This document shows positions 1-6,153 of a stretch of DNA of 6,153 nucleotides, one piece after another. The notes below the pieces were generated by a model. That model ran no database searches and had not been told where the DNA came from. It saw only the letters and a list, made by a program, of their open reading frames with translations. How positions within the stretch are numbered: the stretch's first letter is position 1; each line of letters starts with the position of its first letter. A program made the position numbers and the translations under genes. This DNA comes from Gammaproteobacteria bacterium (GTDB taxonomy: Bacteria > Pseudomonadota > Gammaproteobacteria > Pseudomonadales > Pseudohongiellaceae): NCBI GenBank assembly GCA_016762995.1, contig JAESUT010000136.1, positions 1 through 6,153 on the forward strand. Reading direction: 5' to 3'.

Positions 1-900
1 GAAGGCGTCATAGATATCAGAGCCAACCACTACAGCGCCCAACGGAATAGTACCGTTGGTAATCTGCTTGGCTAGAGTCATGATGTCTGGTGTCACTCCG
101 AATTCTTCTGCACCGGTCATCGACCCCATTCGGCCGAAGCCGGTGATTACCTCGTCAAAGATCAATAGCAGGTCGTGCTTGTCGCAGATTTCACGCAGTC
201 GATTCAAGTAACCAACCGGCGGCGGCAGCACACCAGCAGTGCCAGAGAGTGGCTCAACGATGACTGCAGCAATGTTAGAGGCATCATGCAGTAGCACCAA
301 TTGCTCCAAGTCATCAGCAAGGTGCGCTCCCGCCAATGGCATGCCTTTACTAAACTTATTTTCATCCAACAGGGTATCGCAGATATGATCTGCATCCACA
401 GATTGACCGAACAGCTTACGATTAAATCCAATGCCGCCTACACCTACGCCGCCATAATTTACTCCGTGATAGCCCTTCATTCTGCCTATAAACTTAGACT
501 TGCCTGGCAGCCCCTTGCTACGCCAGTAGCCACGCGCCATCTTCAATGCAGTATCTATCGTTTCCGACCCGGAGTCGGTAAAAAACACATAATCGAGTTT
601 TGAAGGCGTCAGATCTACTACTTTATTTGCCAATTCGAACGAAAGCTCATGACCATATTGAAAGCCCGGCGAATAATCCAAATTGGACATCTGGGCAGTT
701 ACAGCAGCGGTGATTTCTTCGCGGCCATGACCTAGGCCGCAGGTCCACAAACCGGAGAGGCCATCGAATATTTCCCGGCCTGCCGCATCAAAGTAGTAGG
801 CACCTTTGGCTGAGGCCATCATCCTTGGCTGATCTTTAAATTGTCGATTGCCAGTGAACGGCATCCAATGCGCTTCTAGCTGCTCTCTACTCAGAGTCAC
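1..900 (-). CDS. Class III omega-amino-acid:pyruvate aminotransferase (beta-alanine:pyruvate type), C-terminus cut by window
   Basis: PLP-dependent cytosolic enzyme expected to move the amino group of an omega-amino acid (beta-alanine in the best known members, such as Pseudomonas BauA) to pyruvate, giving a semialdehyde and alanine. The 300 codons present are open from a GTG at 900. Visible family marks are the N-terminal HWMPFTGNRQFK (residues 11-22), GLW near the active site (W52), the phosphate-binding SGSE (110-113), YHG (144-146, the Tyr that stacks on PLP), FDEVITGFGR (248-257, D249 binding the pyridine nitrogen) and AKQITNG with the probable Schiff-base lysine K278. Family members are about 440-450 residues, so roughly the last third lies beyond position 1. 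The GTG start is preferred because AGGAGG lies 6 nt upstream and the family N-terminus then begins correctly. It is the second gene after the symporter, 35 bp downstream. The family is clear, but the substrate is inferred; taurine, putrescine or other amines are possible. Confidence 0.93.
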   Translation of the reverse strand, partial: MTLSREQLEAHWMPFTGNRQFKDQPRMMASAKGAYYFDAAGREIFDGLSGLWTCGLGHGREEITAAVTAQMSNLDYSPGFQYGHELSFELANKVVDLTPSKLDYVFFTDSGSETIDTALKMARGYWRSKGLPGKSKFIGRMKGYHGVNYGGVGVGGIGFNRKLFGQSVDADHICDTLLDENKFSKGMPLAGAHLADDLEQLVLLHDASNIAAVIVEPLSGTAGVLPPPVGYLNRLREICDKHDLLLIFDEVITGFGRMGSMTGAEEFGVTPDIMTLAKQITNGTIPLGAVVVGSDIYDAF

Positions 901-906
901 GGAAAA

Positions 907-912
907 CCTCCT
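907..912 (-). promoter_or_regulatory. Shine-Dalgarno site deciding the GTG start of the aminotransferase
   Basis: The minus strand reads AGGAGG here, six nucleotides before the GTG at 900. This perfect anti-16S match decides the start, because the next in-frame ATG (residue 13, inside HWMPF) has no such site and would remove conserved residues. An ATG at 920 opens only a seven-codon frame that ends in TGA overlapping the GTG. Confidence 0.85.
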
Positions 913-935
913 TTGTTCATCTAGTACAATTTGGA

Positions 936-2507
936 TTAGTTGTTTACTACAGGCTTCACCTGCCCAACCTCGATGCCGTCTACGCCGTGTCCAATGCTAT
1001 CGAGATCAGCCTGATATTGAGCTGCCAATTCATCGTCGGGCCAGAGAATAGTAACGACGTAGCCAACTATCAACGCAGAAAGAAACGACGGCGGCATTGT
1101 TTCTAGTGCGACAAAAATAGGCCCAATGGTTTCCATGTCTTGAATGACAAACTTACAGATCATTGTCATGGAGAAACCGGTAACCATGGAGGCAATCGCT
1201 GCCCTCTCCGTGAAACGAGTCCAGAACAATGACATAAGCATCATCGGGCAGAATGTAGCAGCGATCCCCGCCCAACCGAAAATAACGAACCAGAATATTG
1301 TTCTATCCGGTGACAGCACGGAGACTATGATGGCTAGGCCTAGGGAGAGCAGGGCAAATACTATTGTAATGAGACGACAGAGCCTAGCCGCTTGAGCATC
1401 GCTCAAGTTTGGATTGACCATCTTTGCATAGAGGTCGTGAGTAACAGACCCTGCCGCCATAACTAATAACGATGACACGGTAGACATAATCGCAGACAGA
1501 ACCGCCGCTACATATAGCCCAACTATAAGCGGTGGAAAAGTGAATTCGACCAACTCTGAAAGGACATTCTGCGCCCCATTTCCTAATACTGTATCGGGCT
1601 CGACACCCTGTGTGGTGAAGATATAACGTCCTAATACACCGATACTGACGGCAGAGAAATCAACCAGAAACGTGAACAGCATAGCCACCCACTTGCCACG
1701 ATTGATCTCCTCTTCACTGCGAATGGCGATGAGTCTAGCAAACACTTGTGGCGAGCCAAGAAAACCAAGGCCAATTAACATCATACCTATCACGACGGCA
1801 ACGTTCATCAGCGTGAAGCCACCCACACCCCACATATTTACAAGCCCGGGCTCGATCGCATAGAGGCCATCATAAATAGAACCGCTGTTGGACAAAGAGA
1901 GGTAAGCCACTAAAGGCAATAACATGAGACATATGAGCATCATTGCTCCTTGAAACATGTCGGTCCAAGCTGCCGCTAAAAAACCTCCAGCGATGCAGTA
2001 GGTAGCAACCACTACAAAGCCAACGACGGCCCCGGTGTGATAGTCCCAATCGAGAAAGCTCTCGAAGGCGGAGCCGGTCGCGTCGATCTGCGCCGAGATA
2101 TAAATTAATACGAAGATAGAAAGCGCAACTGAAGACACCAGTCGCAACACGTTCGTTTTGGACTTGAAACGACTACCCATGTAGTCGATCACAGTGATCG
2201 AATCGTATTTATCGGTGAGACGCTTGAAGCGATTCGCCATCAGGAACCAAGCGACACCTACGCCGAACAACTCCCCTACCACCACCCAGTAGGTACTGAA
2301 GCCTAGCATTGCGCCCATGCCAGTGAGACCCAGCAATAACCATGCGGATTCGCCTGTAGCTTGAGCTGAGAACGCGGCAACCCAAAAGCTGAGAGACTTA
2401 CCGCCAACTACAAAGTCACGCATGCTTTTCACGCGCTTGGACGCGAGATACCCCAGAAACATCAATATTCCGAAGTAGATGACAATCATCGAGTATTTCT
2501 CGATCAT
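936..2507 (-). CDS. Sodium:solute symporter (SSS family, PutP-like)
   Basis: Inner-membrane secondary transporter of 523 residues, close to the usual 500-odd of PutP-type sodium/proline symporters, and expected to import a small solute with Na+. It is highly hydrophobic, consistent with about 13 membrane segments, starting with residues 5-22. PutP-like landmarks in order are VVGGKSLSFW (33-42), FSAQATGESAWLLLGLTG (46-63), IDYMGSRF (107-114), GGFLAAAWTDMFQG (174-187), LGSPQVFARLIAIRS (250-264) and AAVLSAIMSTVSS (334-346). The S342-T343 pair matches the Na+-ligand pair S340/T341 of E. coli PutP. Two positions differ from PutP: its R40 is K37 here and its D55 is G52, with Glu at 53. The substrate may therefore not be proline. 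The ATG at 2507 has an AAGGGA site 5 nt upstream. The aminotransferase downstream suggests an amino acid or amine substrate, which is inference. Family assignment is firm. Confidence 0.95.
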   Translation of the reverse strand: MIEKYSMIVIYFGILMFLGYLASKRVKSMRDFVVGGKSLSFWVAAFSAQATGESAWLLLGLTGMGAMLGFSTYWVVVGELFGVGVAWFLMANRFKRLTDKYDSITVIDYMGSRFKSKTNVLRLVSSVALSIFVLIYISAQIDATGSAFESFLDWDYHTGAVVGFVVVATYCIAGGFLAAAWTDMFQGAMMLICLMLLPLVAYLSLSNSGSIYDGLYAIEPGLVNMWGVGGFTLMNVAVVIGMMLIGLGFLGSPQVFARLIAIRSEEEINRGKWVAMLFTFLVDFSAVSIGVLGRYIFTTQGVEPDTVLGNGAQNVLSELVEFTFPPLIVGLYVAAVLSAIMSTVSSLLVMAAGSVTHDLYAKMVNPNLSDAQAARLCRLITIVFALLSLGLAIIVSVLSPDRTIFWFVIFGWAGIAATFCPMMLMSLFWTRFTERAAIASMVTGFSMTMICKFVIQDMETIGPIFVALETMPPSFLSALIVGYVVTILWPDDELAAQYQADLDSIGHGVDGIEVGQVKPVVNN

Positions 2508-2512
2508 AGAAT

Positions 2513-2518
2513 TCCCTT
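2513..2518 (-). promoter_or_regulatory. Ribosome binding site of the symporter gene
   Basis: The minus strand reads AAGGGA, five nucleotides before the ATG at 2507. It is a moderate Shine-Dalgarno match and supports that ATG as the start. Confidence 0.6.
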
Positions 2519-2573
2519 TACCGAGCTTTGCTAAATTAGGTGGCTAGGTCGATGATACCTTTCAGCGCCTAAA

Positions 2574-2603
2574 GTTACACCCACCGAGCAGAGAATGCGT
2601 CAA
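2574..2603 (-). promoter_or_regulatory. Predicted sigma-70 promoter for the symporter-aminotransferase unit
   Basis: On the minus strand, TTGACG (2603-2598, five of six matches to the -35 consensus) is followed after 18 nt by TGTAAC (2579-2574, four of six matches to the -10 consensus). Transcription would begin near 2567 and leave a leader of about 60 nt before the ATG at 2507. Position and spacing fit, but this is a pattern call without experimental support. Confidence 0.5.
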
Positions 2604-2621
2604 GTCACGGCCGCCAATCCT

Positions 2622-2650
2622 TTGCGCCGTTTCTGAGAGGGGGCTATAGT
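2622..2650 (+). promoter_or_regulatory. Predicted sigma-70 promoter for the DMT transporter gene
   Basis: TTGCGC (2622-2627, three of six -35 matches) is followed after 17 nt by TATAGT (2645-2650, five of six -10 matches). Transcription would start near 2657, giving a leader of about 88 nt. The weak -35 box suggests that an activator or another sigma factor could be involved, which is inference. Confidence 0.45.
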
Positions 2651-2652
2651 AG

Positions 2653-2678
2653 GTAAATTCGAGTACGTAAATTCGAGT
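2653..2678 (+). repeat. Tandem direct repeat, GTAAATTCGAGT twice, period 14
   Basis: The 12-mer GTAAATTCGAGT occurs at 2653-2664 and again, identically, at 2667-2678, separated by AC. It lies immediately downstream of the predicted plus-strand -10 box and before the DMT gene. The location and repeat spacing (about 1.3 helical turns) would suit tandem binding of a regulator, but the sequence alone cannot tell an operator from a small duplication. Confidence 0.7.
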
Positions 2679-2688
2679 TAGCAACTCG
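2674..2688. repeat. Perfect inverted repeat CGAGTT-AGC-AACTCG
   Basis: Six-base arms (2674-2679 and 2683-2688) flank a 3-nt centre. The left arm overlaps the end of the second copy of the direct repeat. It lies in the presumed leader of the DMT mRNA, so it could be a dimeric repressor site or a small RNA hairpin. There is no following U-tract, so it is not a convincing terminator. Confidence 0.5.
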
Positions 2689-2744
2689 CTTAATCGGTTT
2701 AGAACCGCGACTGGAAACAGGCTCATAGTCTTGAAACTTCTTCG

Positions 2745-3590
2745 ATGTCAGCGCTAGTCCTTTCTGCCGTCTTATTTGCGGCTCTGCTTCACGCTACCTG
2801 GAACGCCATGATCAAAGTCAGTGGCGACCGGCTCATCATTATGGGCGTGACCACGGCCACAACCTCGGTGCTGGCTTTACCGATTCTTTTCTACCTACCT
2901 TTGCCGGCACCTGAAAGCTGGCCTTTGCTGATTTTATCCGCCTGCGTGCATACCTTTTATATGTTGGTGCTTGTCAGGGCATATGGTCTAGGAGACTTCG
3001 CTCAGGTTTATCCACTCTCACGCGGCTCAGCGCCGCTACTTACTGCCATTTTAGGTTTCTTGCTATTGAATGAATCGATGGAGGCGTCCGAGCTTTTAGG
3101 GATGCTAATAATCGTCATTGGAATTTTCGGGCTCGCTCTCGAAACAAGCGCCGGCGTATTACAGCTCTCGCGCCCTGCACTTTTTTATTCCTTGCTAACC
3201 GGATTGTGCATAACCGCCTACTCCCTCGTAGATGGTGTCGGTGTTCGCTTATCAGGCAACAGCCTCAGTTACATTGTCTGGATGTTTTTCCTCGATGGCT
3301 TTCTAGTACCCCTGATCGCGTTTAAACGGCGGCCTCGTGCGGTTTTTCTCAGCACAGTGAAAAACGTATGGAAAACGGGTCTTGTAGTTTCCCTCCTCTC
3401 GACAATAGGCTACGCCATTATTGTCTGGGCATTCAGTGCGGAGCGCATCGCGCCGGTTGCCGTGTTACGTGAAACTAGCGTCTTGTTCGCAATGCTAATC
3501 TCAGCACTCATTATCAAAGAGGGTTTCTCCACTCTCCGCGCACTCATAGTGGGCTTGATTCTTGCCGGCATAATCTTGCTCGGTCTCTGA
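2745..3590 (+). CDS. EamA/DMT-superfamily inner-membrane transporter
   Basis: A 281-residue, almost wholly hydrophobic protein with the size and layout of ten-helix EamA drug/metabolite transporters, which usually export amino acids, metabolites or drugs across the inner membrane. Two halves are visible. The first carries HATWNAMIK (16-24) and ends with YPLSRGSAPLLTAILGFLLLNE (positions 89-110). The second has the matching stretch from A235 to E259, with LRETSVLFAM (241-250) and IIKEG. Polar loops such as KRRPR (194-198) fall between helices. The ATG at 2745 has only a poor Shine-Dalgarno sequence. It is nevertheless the best start, because the reading frame meets a TAG at 2700 with no other ATG between, and the first helix begins right after it. 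It is divergent from the symporter unit and shares its promoter region, hinting at related control. The transported compound cannot be read from the sequence. Confidence 0.9.
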   Translation: MSALVLSAVLFAALLHATWNAMIKVSGDRLIIMGVTTATTSVLALPILFYLPLPAPESWPLLILSACVHTFYMLVLVRAYGLGDFAQVYPLSRGSAPLLTAILGFLLLNESMEASELLGMLIIVIGIFGLALETSAGVLQLSRPALFYSLLTGLCITAYSLVDGVGVRLSGNSLSYIVWMFFLDGFLVPLIAFKRRPRAVFLSTVKNVWKTGLVVSLLSTIGYAIIVWAFSAERIAPVAVLRETSVLFAMLISALIIKEGFSTLRALIVGLILAGIILLGL

Positions 3591-3801
3591 AGAAAAAGTA
3601 GCGAAATCCCACAATAGTTGGCCTATCCAGCTCTTTCTCCATCCGCTGCAATCATGAAATATTCATTTATTTCAACCGCTTAATATTGTGGCATGAATTG
3701 TGTAACCCCAACTAAAGCAATGAGTGGCCCAATGTAACCTTAATTGCATCTGTTTCGTCTAACTCACACATCTAATAATAGAATCAGGTTGAGACAAAAG
3801 A
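3591..3801. other. AT-rich intergenic gap without a gene
   Basis: This 211-bp stretch separates the DMT gene from the RND permease gene. I find no credible coding frame, no RNA gene and no GC-rich hairpin followed by a T-run to end the DMT transcript. It holds a small AT-rich hairpin (3655-3674), a separated 8-bp inverted repeat (3609-3616 with 3684-3691) and a possible -10 box, TAGAAT at 3779-3784, that lacks a good -35 partner. Confidence 0.6.
3655..3674. repeat. AT-rich inverted repeat TGAAATA / TATTTCA
   Basis: Seven-base perfect arms flank a 6-nt loop (TTCATT). The arms are too AT-rich and the site lacks a downstream T-run, so it is unlikely to be a strong intrinsic terminator. It could be a regulator site ahead of the RND gene or chance in AT-rich DNA. 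Confidence 0.35.
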
Positions 3802-6153
3802 TTGAGCGCATCTACTAACATCATCAATATGTTCACCAATCATAAGGTGGCATCAAACCTGGTCATGATCATGATGATCTTGTCCGGCCTTTGGGCGGCT
3901 GACCGTATCAATACGCAGCTCGACCCTAGCGTGGAATTCCCCGTCATTGTGATTCAGGCAAACTGGCCCGGTGCATCCGCCGAAGATATCGAGCAACTCA
4001 TCGTCGTTCCCGTCGAGCAACAGATCGCGAACATGAGCGATCTAGAGAGCTACCGCTCCTTCAGCCGCAATGGTTCAGCAACGATTGTCGCCGTATTCTA
4101 CTTCGACTCCGATATCAGCAAAAATCTGAACTTCGTAAAGAATCGTGTGACTCAGATCCGCAATTTTCCTGTCGACATGGAACCGATTCAAATCTCGCAG
4201 CAGATCGACTATGAAGAGATTGCAGTTCTCTCGATCTCCTCCGACGGGTCTCTACAAGAGCTCATGCCTTTAGTGCGAAAAATGGAAAATGACCTTTATG
4301 CCCGCGGCATCGAGGAGATTCGCTTCGACGGCATGCCGGAAGAGGAGATCGCTATCCAAGTCAGCAGTAGCACACTGCTTGAACTGGACACTAACCTCGA
4401 ACAGATTGCGAACGAGATCCGCCAGCGAAGCGCGAACTCCCCTGCAGGTACTGTCGGTAGGGGTCAAGCTGAAATGCAATTACGTAGCCTAGATCAGAAG
4501 CGAGAAGTATCAGAATTTGAGCAGATGCAGGTTGCGGTTGAAGCTGATGGTCGATTGGCTCGACTTACCGATATCGCAACTATCGTGAAGCGACCCAAGG
4601 TCGGACAGCCCGCACTCTATCGTGACGGAAAGGTTGCTATCGAGATGGAGCTATATAGGCTGACCAACTCCGATGCAATTGACACAGCGCGTATCGTCAA
4701 TGAATGGATAGCAGAGACTGAACCGAGTCTTCCCCGCGGCGTTGAAATTCACAAATATCAAGAAGCGTGGTTGCTGCTGAAAGAACAATTACGCGTCATC
4801 TTCGAGAATGGCACCTCGGGTCTGATCCTCGTACTAGTTACTCTATTCCTGTTCTTGAATGGCAGAGTAGGCTGGTGGGTGATGATGGGCATTCCCGTTA
4901 GTTTTCTCTTCGCTACACTTATCTTCTATGGCGTCTTCGGCGGCAGTATCAATATCGTCGCGCTTATAGCTTTTATTATGGCACTGGGTATCGTCGTGGA
5001 CGATGCCATCGTAGTTAGCGAGGACGCAGTTACCCTCTTCGAACAGGGGATGAGCCCAAGCGACGCGGCCGCAAATGGTGCCAAGCGCATGCTGCTGCCA
5101 GTACTGGCCTCTTCCATGACTACACTAGCCGCCTTCGTACCACTAATACTCGCAGGCGGAGAAATGGGCGCGATCATCACCACTATCCCTATAGTGATGT
5201 TGTGCGTGATCATCGCTTCCTTGATCGAATGTTTCTTCGTTCTACCCGGCCACTTACGCCGCGCCTTCGAGAAGTCCGACCGCAACAAGCCAAGTAAATT
5301 CAGACAGAAGTTCGACAGATGGTTCTACTCAATTCGTGACAACTACTACCAACCACTACTCAACAAGTCACTCGCAGCACCTGGCACGACACTTTGCGCT
5401 GCACTCGCCTGCGTCATTCTTTCTATCAGCCTCATCGCGGGCGGCAGAGTTGGCCTTAATCTTGTTACCGGTATGAGTTTGGAGATGTTGGAGGCGAACG
5501 TGAAGTTTTCCGCCCAGGCGAGCGAAACGGATCGACAAGACTACATGCTGAGCTTGGAGAGGGAACTCGAACGCATAGATGCTGCGAATGGTGGCACCAA
5601 CATCAACGGCTATATCTCCAAGACCAACAGCGCGTGGCTGAATCAGGAACGCAAAACTGGCAGCCAGTATTCCTCTATCCGTATCGAATACGGCTGGGAG
5701 GAAGATCGCAGCATTCCACCACAGGAATTCGTGAACCTCTGGCAAGCAGCCGTACCACCTTCTCCGCTGGTCGAAGAGCTATATTTGGAGGTTCGTGGCG
5801 GTGCCAACGGCGGTCGACCCGACCTAACACTCATTCTACGAGGACGAGACATTCCGACACTAAAGCAGGCGTCGGAGGAGCTTCAGGATGCACTAGCGGC
5901 TTATCCTGGGGTCTCGAATGTCTATGACAACCTGCCGTACGGAAAAGACCAGATCATTTACTCGATCAATTCTGCTGGGAAATCGCTTGGCATAACTACT
6001 GAGTCTCTCGGCAGGCAGCTACGCGCAGCCTACAACGGGGGGCGAGTCCAAATCTTCAATCAAAACGATTCGGAGCTCGAAGTCTCTGTGATGCTGCCAG
6101 ACGATGAGCGCGACAGCTTGCACTCCCTCAAACAATTCCCAATTCAGACTCCG
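3802..6153 (+). CDS. RND-family efflux permease (AcrB/HAE1-like), C-terminus cut by window
   Basis: Proton-driven inner-membrane pump that normally works as a trimer with a periplasmic adaptor and outer-membrane channel to expel drugs or other toxic compounds. The 784 codons present are about three quarters of the usual 1,030-1,050 residues. Seen in order are TM1 (about 19-33, after NHKVASN), the first porter domain beginning near WPGASAEDIEQ (residues 54-64), TM2-TM4 (about 338-405) with GIVVDDAIVV holding D400-D401, TM5-TM6 (about 432-482) ending ECFFVLPGHL (476-485), TM7 (about 528-547) and most of the second periplasmic region. D400-D401 match the proton-relay pair D407/D408 of AcrB. The partner Lys of TM10 lies outside the window. 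TTG at 3802 is chosen because the frame stops at TGA 3790 and it gives a fuller N-terminus; ATG at 3829 is the alternative. Neither has a good ribosome site. No adaptor gene precedes it. The substrate is unknown. Confidence 0.93.
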   Translation, partial: MSASTNIINMFTNHKVASNLVMIMMILSGLWAADRINTQLDPSVEFPVIVIQANWPGASAEDIEQLIVVPVEQQIANMSDLESYRSFSRNGSATIVAVFYFDSDISKNLNFVKNRVTQIRNFPVDMEPIQISQQIDYEEIAVLSISSDGSLQELMPLVRKMENDLYARGIEEIRFDGMPEEEIAIQVSSSTLLELDTNLEQIANEIRQRSANSPAGTVGRGQAEMQLRSLDQKREVSEFEQMQVAVEADGRLARLTDIATIVKRPKVGQPALYRDGKVAIEMELYRLTNSDAIDTARIVNEWIAETEPSLPRGVEIHKYQEAWLLLKEQLRVIFENGTSGLILVLVTLFLFLNGRVGWWVMMGIPVSFLFATLIFYGVFGGSINIVALIAFIMALGIVVDDAIVVSEDAVTLFEQGMSPSDAAANGAKRMLLPVLASSMTTLAAFVPLILAGGEMGAIITTIPIVMLCVIIASLIECFFVLPGHLRRAFEKSDRNKPSKFRQKFDRWFYSIRDNYYQPLLNKSLAAPGTTLCAALACVILSISLIAGGRVGLNLVTGMSLEMLEANVKFSAQASETDRQDYMLSLERELERIDAANGGTNINGYISKTNSAWLNQERKTGSQYSSIRIEYGWEEDRSIPPQEFVNLWQAAVPPSPLVEELYLEVRGGANGGRPDLTLILRGRDIPTLKQASEELQDALAAYPGVSNVYDNLPYGKDQIIYSINSAGKSLGITTESLGRQLRAAYNGGRVQIFNQNDSELEVSVMLPDDERDSLHSLKQFPIQTP

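Noticed and set aside
301..603. Plus-strand open frame of 100 codons, and similar long frames opposite the symporter and RND genes
   Set aside because: These are shadows of the well-supported genes on the other strand or in another frame. They have no recognisable domains and no ribosome sites that I could see.
897..920. Seven-codon minus-strand frame (ATG at 920, TGA overlapping the aminotransferase GTG as GTGA) containing the AGGAGG site
   Set aside because: It has no ribosome site of its own, and the AGGAGG inside it is well placed for the GTG. The overlap is most simply chance, although translational coupling cannot be excluded.
2185..2201. Palindrome with 8-bp arms, TCGATCAC-A-GTGATCGA
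   Set aside because: It lies inside the symporter coding sequence at the conserved SITVIDY region, so the bases are constrained by the protein. No other evidence points to an operator there.
3864..3875. Palindromic TCATGATCATGA
   Set aside because: It is low-complexity sequence made by adjacent Met and Ile codons in the first membrane helix of the RND permease.
5368..5745. Minus-strand open frame of 125 codons inside the RND gene
   Set aside because: The plus-strand RND frame is continuous and family-like across the whole interval, and the antisense product resembles nothing I recognise.

Overview
The window carries four protein-coding genes. Two are complete and two are cut by the window edges. 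It looks like ordinary chromosomal DNA of a Gram-negative proteobacterium. The RND-type inner-membrane pump implies an outer membrane, and the omega-amino-acid:pyruvate aminotransferase and PutP-like sodium symporter both read like proteobacterial (Pseudomonas-like or marine gammaproteobacterial) proteins. Base composition appears close to 50% GC by eye. The exact lineage cannot be fixed from this sequence. I see no phage, transposon, CRISPR, tRNA or rRNA features.

Layout: on the minus strand, a sodium:solute symporter gene (2507 down to 936) is followed after 35 bp by a class III aminotransferase gene (900 down past position 1). They form a probable two-gene transcription unit with a strong AGGAGG site before the GTG start of the second gene. 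On the plus strand, a 281-residue EamA/DMT-type membrane transporter (2745-3590) is divergent from that unit across a 237-bp regulatory region. After a 211-bp AT-rich gap with no gene, the first 784 codons of an RND-family efflux permease (3802 to the window end) run on the plus strand.

How they may work together: the symporter and aminotransferase suggest sodium-driven uptake of an amino acid or amine, followed by transfer of its amino group to pyruvate. The divergent DMT protein could be an exporter of a related metabolite, but only the shared promoter region links it. The RND permease is probably an independent function. No adaptor (membrane-fusion) gene precedes it, so a partner would have to lie downstream or elsewhere.

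The most interesting non-coding part is the divergent promoter region. Two predicted promoters face away from each other with their -35 boxes 18 bp apart. Just after the plus-strand -10 box lies a tandem 12-bp direct repeat running into a perfect 6-bp inverted repeat. I do not see convincing evidence of a previously undescribed system in this window.
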